From NCBI GenBank assembly GCA_937888665.1, contig CALBET010000675.1, forward strand, positions 1 through 5,914: a stretch of DNA of 5,914 nucleotides, written 5' to 3'. Position 1 is the stretch's first letter. Each line of letters begins with the position of its first letter. The position numbers and the translations under genes are program-made. This DNA is from an uncultured Acidobacteriota bacterium. GTDB lineage: Bacteria; Acidobacteriota; Vicinamibacteria; Vicinamibacterales; UBA8438. Of this stretch, positions 1 to 5,422 are shown in pieces. Under the pieces are notes generated by a model. That model did no database searches and was not told the DNA's origin. It worked only from the letters and a program-made list of their open reading frames with translations.

Positions 1-79
1 GACCGGTCCAGCGCCGCTCTCGGTGCGACGCGCGACTTCTACCACGGGCTGCTAGGGCGCGACATCCCCGAAAGACGAC

Positions 80-529
80 TTACACCTTCGGTCCGAGCGC
101 AAACGTCATCCGGCCGTCGAGCACCACCTTGCCGCCCGCTCGGGCGACGCCGTGGAGTTGTCCCATCCGACTGCGCAGCCGTTGGACGTTCACCTCGATC
201 GTGACGACATCGCCCGGATGGGCCGGTCGTCGATAGCGCACCCGCTCGATTCGTAGGAGATAGATGAGCTTCTCGCGGTTTTCTGGCTTGGCGAGAATCA
301 GGATGGCGCCGACCTGGGCGACTGCTTCAGTGAGGATAGTCGGCGGGACGGCCGGGCGCTCTCCAGGCGGTTGCCACATGTGGCGCTCGTTCATCGAGAT
401 GTTCTTGATCCCGACGATCCGCTTGTCTACCTCGAATTCCGTGATCCGGTCGACGAGCAACAGCGGGTACCGATGCGGGAGGATACGCTCGATTGCGGCG
501 TAGTCGAGCGGCAGACTCAGCGGCTCCAT
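80..529 (-). CDS. fabZ: FabZ-like 3-hydroxyacyl-ACP dehydratase family protein (hotdog fold), catalytic His missing
   Basis: 149 residues, the normal length for FabZ, which dehydrates 3-hydroxyacyl-ACP in the cytoplasmic type II fatty acid cycle. Family signs seen: the N-terminal motif LPHRYPLLLVDRI (17-29), KNISMNE (42-48), TEAVAQVGAILI (67-78) with the conserved Glu at 68, and the C-terminal hotdog strand pattern with RRPAHPGD (100-107). In the family, the catalytic His lies 14 residues before this Glu, inside a GHFPG motif. Here the stretch reads MWQPPGERPAVPP, with Pro at 54 and Gln at 53. The only nearby His is residue 50. It may therefore be a non-dehydrating hotdog protein, a thioester-binding relative, or an enzyme with rearranged chemistry. 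The ATG at 529 gives the usual 16-residue lead before LPHRYP. No Shine-Dalgarno precedes it; a TATACT hexamer ends 6 bases upstream. It stands alone, without lpxD or lpxA beside it. Family assignment is firm; activity is uncertain. Confidence 0.88.
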   Translation of the reverse strand: MEPLSLPLDYAAIERILPHRYPLLLVDRITEFEVDKRIVGIKNISMNERHMWQPPGERPAVPPTILTEAVAQVGAILILAKPENREKLIYLLRIERVRYRRPAHPGDVVTIEVNVQRLRSRMGQLHGVARAGGKVVLDGRMTFALGPKV

Positions 530-535
530 CCGATC

Positions 536-541
536 AGTATA
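536..541 (-). promoter_or_regulatory. -10 hexamer of the FabZ-like gene, leaderless arrangement
   Basis: TATACT read on the minus strand (5 of 6 to TATAAT), followed by GATCGG and then the ATG at 529. A transcript starting 7 bases after the hexamer would begin at the A of the start codon, giving a leaderless mRNA. This agrees with the lack of any Shine-Dalgarno. I see no good -35 at 16-18 bases. Confidence 0.45.
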
Positions 542-543
542 AT
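538..543 (+). promoter_or_regulatory. Perfect TATAAT -10 hexamer facing the 34-codon ORF, overlapping the opposite -10
   Basis: A perfect consensus TATAAT on the plus strand shares four bases with the minus-strand TATACT, so one AT-rich patch in GC-rich DNA can serve both strands. The predicted start is near 550, with a leader of about 390 bases before the 943 ORF. The -35 region (about 514-520) is poor, which lowers confidence. Confidence 0.4.
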
Positions 544-551
544 CCGAACAC

Positions 552-570
552 GCACCAACCCCCGTGGTGC
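552..570. repeat. Inverted repeat GCACCA-N7-TGGTGC beside the FabZ-like promoter
   Basis: Perfect 6-base arms at 552-557 and 565-570. It lies 11 bases upstream of the minus-strand -10, overlapping where its -35 contacts would be, so it could be an operator. It also lies just after the predicted plus-strand start, so it could be a 5'-terminal RNA stem-loop. The sequence does not decide between these. Confidence 0.35.
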
Positions 571-928
571 ATGTCGCCCGTCCTACCGTGCGTCAACGGC
601 AGTCCCCTGTGCCGCTGACGAAAGAGGCAAGAGGTCGCGCGGAATCGCCAGTGCCCCACGAGACGGGATGCGGCGATGCCAGCGCCTGCCTGAGTTAACG
701 CATCCCGTTGACTCCGCACGACCTATCTCCTGGCTGTTACAAAGCTCGTGCCGACTCTCCGAACCCACGAAACCAGGCGCGGGTGTGGCCATGTCGACGG
801 GGCTCGTCCTATGCAGATGACATCTCGGTCTCATTCCGAGTACTGCCAACTTTCTCACCGCCCGCACCCGTCTGACTAAGGACACGAGTGAATTGGGTTT
901 CACCCGGGTCGGGAACGTCACTGTATTT

Positions 929-935
929 GGAGGAG
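929..935 (+). promoter_or_regulatory. Shine-Dalgarno of the 34-codon ORF
   Basis: GGAGGAG, 7 bases before the ATG at 943. It is the main evidence that this short frame is translated, since nothing else downstream on this strand could use it. Confidence 0.55.
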
Positions 936-942
936 ATGCATC

Positions 943-1047
943 ATGAGCGTTCGTCAGAGATTGGGCATTCGCAGAGCGGTGGGCGCACTCGTCGGGTCGA
1001 GTTTTTTGGGAAGACCGAGTCGCCTGTCGAGTGATCGAGTCGACTAG
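943..1047 (+). CDS. Possible small basic protein of 34 residues with strong ribosome site
   Basis: ATG at 943, TAG at 1045-1047. A very good Shine-Dalgarno, GGAGGAG at 929-935, sits 7 bases before the ATG; it is the best ribosome site in the first half of the window. The peptide has seven Arg and two C-terminal Asp (net about +5). The basic start MSVRQRLGIRR is followed by a short apolar stretch AVGALVGSSFLG (12-23). That resembles the beginning of a signal peptide or a small membrane-active peptide, but no cleavage site or body follows. It could be a true small protein, a leader peptide, or the surviving 5' end of a gene whose body was lost. It converges on the GAF sensor gene, with 21 bases between the two stops. 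I do not recognise the family. Confidence 0.42.
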   Translation: MSVRQRLGIRRAVGALVGSSFLGRPSRLSSDRVD

Positions 1048-1074
1048 CCCCAGGGGACTAGCCGAGGACTAGCC
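1042..1074. repeat. Three direct copies of GACTAGCC between convergent ORFs, with stops in all six frames
   Basis: Copies at 1042-1049, 1056-1063 and 1067-1074. Each holds the self-complementary CTAG, hence a TAG on both strands. The offsets of 14 and 11 bases put the TAGs in all three frames of each strand. The first copy ends the 943 ORF and the last ends the GAF sensor gene. CCCC-A-GGGG flanked by CTAG (1044-1061) could also fold. There is no T-tract, so it is a weak terminator candidate. Confidence 0.6.
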
Positions 1075-2397
1075 GTGTGCCTCGGCGGCCGGAGCCGCCG
1101 TGTCAGCGGGTGCCTCGCCCTGAAGCATCGTGGCGAGCTGGGCCGCGACGATGGCGGCACTGGCCTGCACCGCCTCGCGTGATTCCCAACCGTCGCGCAA
1201 CTCCGCCGAGAGCACCCCGATGCAACGGTTGGCGGACCGCAGGGGGGTCGCGAGAGCGCCACTCGCATCGCCGGTCGCGTCAACGACCTGCATCCGTATG
1301 CTCCGGTAGGCAGCCGCGGTCGCGTTGCTGCTGTCGTCGGGGATGGAGCCGATACGAGCGAGCGCCTGGGGGGGATACCCGTGGCCGATAGCGGGATGAA
1401 GTGCGTGTCCGGTCGCATCGAGCACCCAGACAATTAGCCCGCTCGCGTTCATGAGGTCGGCTGCCCGCGCCAGGAGCGCGGGCAACTCTCGTGTATCGGC
1501 CATGGCGCTCAGGTCGGTGCAGAGATCGGCGGCGGCGCGCAAGTCGGAGCCCTGTTCGGCCTCGTCTCTTCTGGCGGTGATGGCGCCTGGTGTCACCGGC
1601 GAGACGCCCCTCGCCGACTGACGATCGCCGGTCGAACGACGAGACGACGAGCGCGTCGTGGTGTCACGCCTCGCCCCTTTTGTCCTGCTCGTAGCCAGAT
1701 CCTGAGGGGTCAACGCTGACCGTGTGTCGGTTGAGAGCGCCTGGTCGTCTTCCTGCGCGGCACCGCTCGCGTCGTCGAGCGCCGTCAATGCAACGGTGCC
1801 CTTTTGCCGCGCCAGTGGCACCAACAGGAGCATAACCAGAACCGCGACGCCAGCGGACACGGCAAACATGGTCGTCTGCTCTGAACGACTGGTCCGAATC
1901 GTCTCGTTCCGCGTTGTCCGTTCAGTGGCGCGCGCCAATTCAACGTTCGCCGCGGCACGCGTGGCCAATTCGAGGCCGTCGGTGAAGATCAGATCCGAGG
2001 CAAGCAGCGGTTGTTCCTGGTTCGCGTGCTCACGCGCGCGCTCGTCCATGCCCTGGAGATCGGCGACCGCGTCCTCCGCCGCACCGAGCGCGTCCAAAGA
2101 CTCTGGGGCCGTGGCGAGCCGCCGCAGGTTCTCTAGACTGTCGTGGACCGTCGCGAGGTGGCTCGTGACCTTGGTGGTCCAGTAGGCCTGATCCTGTCCG
2201 GCCGCCACATAGGCTTGCTGTGCGGCGCGCAAGTCGCCGAGCGTGAGTGTCAGCGCCCAGCTTAGCTCAGTGAAGACGCGTTCGACGTTTTGTTCGTCGT
2301 CGAGCACGAGTTCAGCGAGGCGGATTTGGTTGGCAGTGAATCCCAGCGTGGTAAGCGCGACGAGCACGATCACGAGCCGAACCCATCGACGTGCCAT
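1069..2397 (-). CDS. Membrane-anchored sensor protein with extracytoplasmic helical domain and cytoplasmic GAF domain
   Basis: 442 residues. Membrane helix 1 is at about 7-23, after the basic start MARRWVR. An extracytoplasmic stretch (about 24-176) is rich in Ala, Leu, Glu and Gln and predicted helical, like four-helix-bundle sensors of chemoreceptors and histidine kinases. Helix 2 is at about 178-196, ending in LARQKG. A charged, Ser/Thr/Arg-rich and probably disordered linker follows (about 197-284). A GAF-type domain (about 285-426) has the pattern AADLMNASGLIVWVLDATG, an ATPL strand and CIGVLSAEL (392-400), then a final helix. No HAMP, histidine kinase, GGDEF, EAL, PP2C or methyl-accepting region is present; the protein stops after a short Ala/Pro tail. 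It may signal through a partner or bind a small ligand. The ATG at 2397 has no Shine-Dalgarno; TATAGT lies 11 bases upstream. Domain layout is fairly sure; the ligand is unknown. Confidence 0.83.
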   Translation of the reverse strand: MARRWVRLVIVLVALTTLGFTANQIRLAELVLDDEQNVERVFTELSWALTLTLGDLRAAQQAYVAAGQDQAYWTTKVTSHLATVHDSLENLRRLATAPESLDALGAAEDAVADLQGMDERAREHANQEQPLLASDLIFTDGLELATRAAANVELARATERTTRNETIRTSRSEQTTMFAVSAGVAVLVMLLLVPLARQKGTVALTALDDASGAAQEDDQALSTDTRSALTPQDLATSRTKGARRDTTTRSSSRRSTGDRQSARGVSPVTPGAITARRDEAEQGSDLRAAADLCTDLSAMADTRELPALLARAADLMNASGLIVWVLDATGHALHPAIGHGYPPQALARIGSIPDDSSNATAAAYRSIRMQVVDATGDASGALATPLRSANRCIGVLSAELRDGWESREAVQASAAIVAAQLATMLQGEAPADTAAPAAEAHG

Positions 2398-2407
2398 CTT
2401 GGAAAGC

Positions 2408-2413
2408 TACTAT
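2408..2413 (+). promoter_or_regulatory. -10 hexamer of the lipid kinase gene, leaderless arrangement
   Basis: TACTAT ends 7 bases before the ATG at 2421, placing the expected transcript start at or one base before the start codon. A possible -35, TCGACG at 2386-2391 (4 of 6 to TTGACA), lies 16 bases upstream, inside the divergent sensor gene. No Shine-Dalgarno is present. Confidence 0.45.
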
Positions 2414-2414
2414 A
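2409..2414 (-). promoter_or_regulatory. -10 hexamer of the GAF sensor gene, overlapping the opposite -10
   Basis: TATAGT on the minus strand (5 of 6 to TATAAT) shares five bases with the plus-strand TACTAT inside the near-palindrome GCTACTATAGC (2406-2416). The expected start near 2402 leaves only 4-5 untranslated bases before the ATG at 2397. The -35 region is poor. Confidence 0.42.
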
Positions 2415-2420
2415 GCATCG

Positions 2421-3326
2421 ATGAGTCGCTCGCCACCGCCGGTTGCCGCCATCATCAATCCTCATGCGGGGCCGCCAGCCAATCGCGTTCGGGGCCGCGA
2501 GTCGACCGACCTCGTTGAGCGCGCGTGTGCGTCCGCGGCGGTGACGTGCGAGGTGGCGTTCACGGAGCGCGTCGGGCATGCGCGCGAGCTCGCGGCTGAT
2601 TTCCACGCCCGCGGATTCTCACCCATCATCGCGTGGGGTGGTGACGGCACGGTGAATGAGATCGCGTCGGCCTTGGCGTTTCGGGATGGCGTCATGGCCA
2701 TCGTGCCGGCCGGATCCGGAAACGGATTATCGCGCGAGCTGGGTATCAGCCCAGACCCCGCGCGCGCGCTGGAGACCGCCGTCCGCGGGCTGGACCGCAT
2801 CATCGACATTGGCGAACTGGGCGGGCGTCTGTTCGTCAATCTGGCCGGGATCGGCTTGGACGCGGCCGTTGCGTCCGCCTTCAATCAACTTGTGGGACGC
2901 GGTCTCCGACGCTATGTGCGCGCGACCGTGTCCACAGTGTTTCGCTACACCCCAGAGGTCTACCGCGTCATGACGGACACGGACACGGACCTCTTCGAGG
3001 GACGCGCGCTCATCGTCGAACTGGCCAATGGCACGCAGTTCGGTAATGGGGCGACCATCGCGCCACGCGCACGGCTCGATGACGGGGTACTCGACGTCGT
3101 GATCGTCGCGCCGCGGGGTGCGTGCCGCGCGCTCTGGGGAGCGAGGAGGTTGTTCAGCGGGACGATTGACCAGGACCCAGGTGTGAAGACGACAACCGCG
3201 AGCCGCGTCACGATAGAGGCCCAGCGGCCAATGTGCTTTCACGTGGATGGCGAGGTCGTGTCCGGCGGCACCACCCTGGTTGGCGCGCTTCACCCGGCCG
3301 CCCTGCGGGTCCGGACACCCCGGTAA
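2421..3326 (+). CDS. Diacylglycerol kinase / LCB5 family lipid kinase (YegS/BmrU-like)
   Basis: 301 residues, full family length (about 290-310). These enzymes phosphorylate a lipid hydroxyl with ATP at the inner membrane surface. Motifs in order: AAIINPHAG (9-17), the nucleotide-binding GGDGTVNE (73-80), PAGSGNGLSRELG (96-108), FVNLAGIGLDA (138-148), APRARLDDGVLDVVIV (214-229) and HVDGE (274-278), with the acidic pair DGE typical of the catalytic/metal region. The GSGNGL form is closer to sphingoid-base kinases than to the GTxNDFA form of classic bacterial diacylglycerol kinases, so the substrate (diacylglycerol, sphingoid or other lipid) is open. An ATG 30 bases upstream (2391) would add MPSWKATIAS, but it overlaps the divergent sensor start and precedes the -10. 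The start at 2421 fits the family N-terminus and the promoter. The gene is divergent from the sensor and convergent with dsbD (56-base gap, no clear terminator). Confidence 0.94.
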   Translation: MSRSPPPVAAIINPHAGPPANRVRGRESTDLVERACASAAVTCEVAFTERVGHARELAADFHARGFSPIIAWGGDGTVNEIASALAFRDGVMAIVPAGSGNGLSRELGISPDPARALETAVRGLDRIIDIGELGGRLFVNLAGIGLDAAVASAFNQLVGRGLRRYVRATVSTVFRYTPEVYRVMTDTDTDLFEGRALIVELANGTQFGNGATIAPRARLDDGVLDVVIVAPRGACRALWGARRLFSGTIDQDPGVKTTTASRVTIEAQRPMCFHVDGEVVSGGTTLVGALHPAALRVRTPR

Positions 3327-3382
3327 CGACGCCAACCTGGCACAGCCGCACCGCCGTCGCCGCGTGCGAGCGGGCGCCGCCT

Positions 3383-5167
3383 TTACCGCCCCCAGGGGCC
3401 GGTGTCTGCGTTCGCGGTGCGGTCATCGGTCCGGGGTCGCAGAATCGCGTACGTGGGTAGACCAATACCACCGAGGTGTTTCAACACCTCGCGCGCGGGA
3501 GAGGCCTCGAGGTCCTCCGCCTGGAACTTCACCTTCACGTAGTCTTCGAGGCCGGACTCAACTTCTGGGTCCTTCAGGGTGGTCTTGTCCATCGTCAGAC
3601 AGTTCTTGCACCAGGTGGCCCACATATCCACCAGCACCAGTTTGTCTTCCGCGCGCGCCGTCTCCAACCCTTGACCCAGCGACGCGTGCCACCCCTCGTC
3701 CAGCAGCTCCTGCACGCTGTCGGCCACATCGGCGGGGTCGACCCAGCGTTGCGCGACCAAGCCGTAACCCAGATACCCGTAGTAGACCGCGGTCCCGAGG
3801 ATGAACACCCCGAAGGCGTGTTTGACATGCACCATCCAGGCACCCGGCTTTGGCATAAACGACAGCCCGGCGCCCGCGATTGGCCATGGCAACGCCATCC
3901 CGATACCGAGAAAAAACGGCAGGGCGAGGGCGACGGTCGTGCCCGTGCTGTACAGATTGCTCGAGAAGACGATCACTTGAATCACCACCGGGGCCACACA
4001 GGCGCCGGCGAGCAACGCCGCCACCGCGCCCATCCCGAAGGCGACGACGAACGAACCGCCTTCGTTGCTCCCCCTCGACAGCTTTGCCTGCAGGCTGGAG
4101 AAATCGATGGCCAGGACGTCGAACATGGCCAGTCCGAGCACCACAAACAACGCGGCGATGCCAAAGTTGAACCATGGCGACGAGTTGATCGTGCCGAAGG
4201 TGCCAGCCGTGAGAATGACCACCAGCCCCAGCGTGCCGTAGACCAGCGCCATCGCCAGACCATAGGCCCCGCCCAGGGCGAATCCACGGGAACGAGACCC
4301 GGCCTTCGTGCCGGCCCCAATGATGGCGAGATTGATGGGAATCATCGGGAGCACGCACGGCGTGAGGTTCAGCGCGAGGCCGCCCACCAGGATGAGCGCC
4401 AGGATGGCCAGCGGACCCCGGCCTTCGAACCAGCCGCGTTCCCCTTCGCCCGATTCGGCCGCGCCCATGAAGTCGAGAAACGCCTCGGCGTTCAGATAGC
4501 CACCGGTGCTCGCGAGCACGTCGAAGTCTTCGAGCGAGGCGACCACCGACAGGTCGTCCAGCATGGGGGCGGTGGGGGCCGGCGCCGGCGCCGGCGCGTC
4601 GGCGTCGGCATCCACGATGCGGAGACCGGCGAGCAGATCCGGATGGAGCGTGGTGAGCGACTGCGTCGCAGGCGCCACCGTCACGGTGAACTCGATGTCC
4701 GTGTTTTCGGGCTGGAAGCACATCGTCGCGTTACACGCCTGCCAGCGCAGCTTCCCCGGCACTGTGTAGGACCCGGGCGCGATGGAGTCGCTGATGTCCA
4801 CAACGGCGCCGATGCGGAATTCTTCTTCAAAGACCGCCAGCGCCTCTCCAGCCACATCGAGCAAGATCGCTTCCGGGAACGCGACACTTTCCACCGAGAA
4901 TCCTTCCGGCGGGTCCAACGTCAAGACGGTCGGGATCAAGCTCTCGTCGAGGGGCGCGTTGGACTGGAGGTGGAAGCCTTCGTCGAGTGCCACTTCGAGC
5001 GCCATACTGGCGCGTGTGCCGGGGTGGGCGGCGTCGGTCTCAGCGATGGGCTGGACCTGCAGTTCCGGCTTCCGCAGCTGGGCGGTCGCCGGGAGCGTGA
5101 GCCCCAGCAGCACCCCGGCTATCGAGATTCCCGGCCACCATCGTCGACACAGGCTGGTCGCTCTCAC
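3383..5167 (-). CDS. dsbD: Thiol:disulfide interchange protein DsbD family (cytoplasm-to-periplasm electron transporter)
   Basis: 594 residues, close to E. coli DsbD. It passes electrons from cytoplasmic thioredoxin across the inner membrane to periplasmic oxidoreductases. Start chosen at GTG 5167: GGAGG lies 5 bases before it, whereas the upstream in-frame GTG (5179) has no ribosome site. Layout in this numbering: signal peptide 1-29 (basic RR, apolar core, cleavage after ATA); alpha domain about 30-165 with the cysteine pair C145 and C150 (QACNATMC, four residues between); linker 186-201 of alternating Asp-Ala then Ala-Pro; membrane domain about 251-470 with six or more helices and its two buried cysteines, C271 (LTPCVLP) and C390 (AGACVAP); C-terminal thioredoxin domain with WCKNC (C520, C523) and cis-Pro 571 (GLPTY). 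All six redox cysteines are present, so it should be functional. No ccm or dsbC gene is in view. Its likely promoter is an extended -10 at 5284-5292. Confidence 0.95.
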   Translation of the reverse strand: MRATSLCRRWWPGISIAGVLLGLTLPATAQLRKPELQVQPIAETDAAHPGTRASMALEVALDEGFHLQSNAPLDESLIPTVLTLDPPEGFSVESVAFPEAILLDVAGEALAVFEEEFRIGAVVDISDSIAPGSYTVPGKLRWQACNATMCFQPENTDIEFTVTVAPATQSLTTLHPDLLAGLRIVDADADAPAPAPAPTAPMLDDLSVVASLEDFDVLASTGGYLNAEAFLDFMGAAESGEGERGWFEGRGPLAILALILVGGLALNLTPCVLPMIPINLAIIGAGTKAGSRSRGFALGGAYGLAMALVYGTLGLVVILTAGTFGTINSSPWFNFGIAALFVVLGLAMFDVLAIDFSSLQAKLSRGSNEGGSFVVAFGMGAVAALLAGACVAPVVIQVIVFSSNLYSTGTTVALALPFFLGIGMALPWPIAGAGLSFMPKPGAWMVHVKHAFGVFILGTAVYYGYLGYGLVAQRWVDPADVADSVQELLDEGWHASLGQGLETARAEDKLVLVDMWATWCKNCLTMDKTTLKDPEVESGLEDYVKVKFQAEDLEASPAREVLKHLGGIGLPTYAILRPRTDDRTANADTGPWGR

Positions 5168-5171
5168 TTTT

Positions 5172-5176
5172 GCCTC
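5172..5176 (-). promoter_or_regulatory. Shine-Dalgarno that decides the dsbD start
   Basis: GGAGG on the minus strand, 5 bases before the GTG at 5167. It lies inside the frame if the upstream GTG (5179) were the start, so it argues for the shorter protein, whose N-terminus is also a cleaner signal peptide. Confidence 0.65.
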
Positions 5177-5283
5177 CACGTACGCGTTCGAAAATCGGCA
5201 GATGCAGGCACGGGCCTCGTACCACTCACCCGTTAGACGCCGGGATGGGCGCCCACGCTTCGCCCCGGTGCTGCGAATCCTTC

Positions 5284-5292
5284 ATCATACCA
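5284..5292 (-). promoter_or_regulatory. Extended -10 promoter candidate for dsbD
   Basis: TGGTATGAT on the minus strand: a TGn extension plus TATGAT (5 of 6 to TATAAT). The predicted start near 5277 gives a leader of about 110 bases. The hexamer sits inside a weak inverted repeat CTTCA-N10-TGAAG (5280-5299), a possible operator. No good -35 is visible, as is usual for extended -10 promoters. Confidence 0.45.
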
Positions 5293-5409
5293 AGTGAAGC
5301 CGTCTCGCGGCCCAGAACGTGGCCACGACAGCCGACCGGCGAGAGCCTACGGTTGCTGGGTTCGCGCGAGTCCTTGCGTTCGGACCGACGGAGATGCCAC
5401 CCTTCACCC

Positions 5410-5414
5410 AGGAG
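5410..5414 (+). promoter_or_regulatory. Shine-Dalgarno supporting a TTG start
   Basis: AGGAG, 8 bases before the TTG at 5423. A second GGAGA touches the start and is too close to act. This site is the reason for preferring the rare TTG start over the upstream ATG. Confidence 0.5.
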
Positions 5415-5422
5415 ACAGGAGA

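Larger units (their letters stand above)
530..942. other. Non-coding stretch with promoter candidate and two stem-loops
   Basis: About 410 bases without a convincing gene. The open frames here on both strands give Arg/Ser/Pro-rich proteins of no recognisable family and lack ribosome sites. It holds the overlapping -10 hexamers (536-543), a perfect 6-bp inverted repeat GCACCA/TGGTGC (552-570, 7-base loop) and a 5-bp one CTCGG/CCGAG (824-840, 7-base loop). If the plus-strand TATAAT is used, most of this stretch is a long 5' leader or a non-coding RNA. I recognise no riboswitch, tRNA or known RNA family. Confidence 0.5.

Noticed and set aside
371..820. 149-codon plus-strand frame crossing the FabZ-like start and the intergene
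   Set aside because: Half of it is antisense to the FabZ-like gene; no Shine-Dalgarno, and the product is Arg/Pro/Ser-rich without a recognisable pattern.
583..921. 112-codon minus-strand frame in the intergene
   Set aside because: No ribosome site, no family likeness, and its codon use is unlike the true genes here.
2391..2420. Upstream ATG of the lipid kinase adding ten residues
   Set aside because: It overlaps the divergent sensor start codon and lies upstream of the -10; family members begin close to the AAIINPHAG strand.
4575..4600. GGCGCC tandem repeat as a mobile or CRISPR-like repeat
   Set aside because: It is in frame and codes for the Ala-Pro linker of DsbD.
3558..4721. 387-codon open frame on the minus strand
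   Set aside because: Same strand as dsbD but another frame; an Arg/His/Gly-rich product without family features.
3476..5236. 586-codon open frame on the plus strand
   Set aside because: It is exactly antisense to dsbD, gives a His/Arg/Gln/Glu-rich protein with no domain, and has no ribosome site. DsbD shows all six redox cysteines and family motifs, so this is a high-GC shadow.
5168..5300. tRNA or riboswitch in the dsbD leader
   Set aside because: Short GC palindromes such as GGGCGCCC occur, but no cloverleaf, TPsiC arm or known riboswitch core could be found on either strand.
5294..5422. N-terminal extension of the last gene from ATG 5294
   Set aside because: It has no ribosome site and an Arg/Gly/Pro-rich non-hydrophobic lead before the membrane helix. 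TTG 5423 has a well-placed AGGAG.
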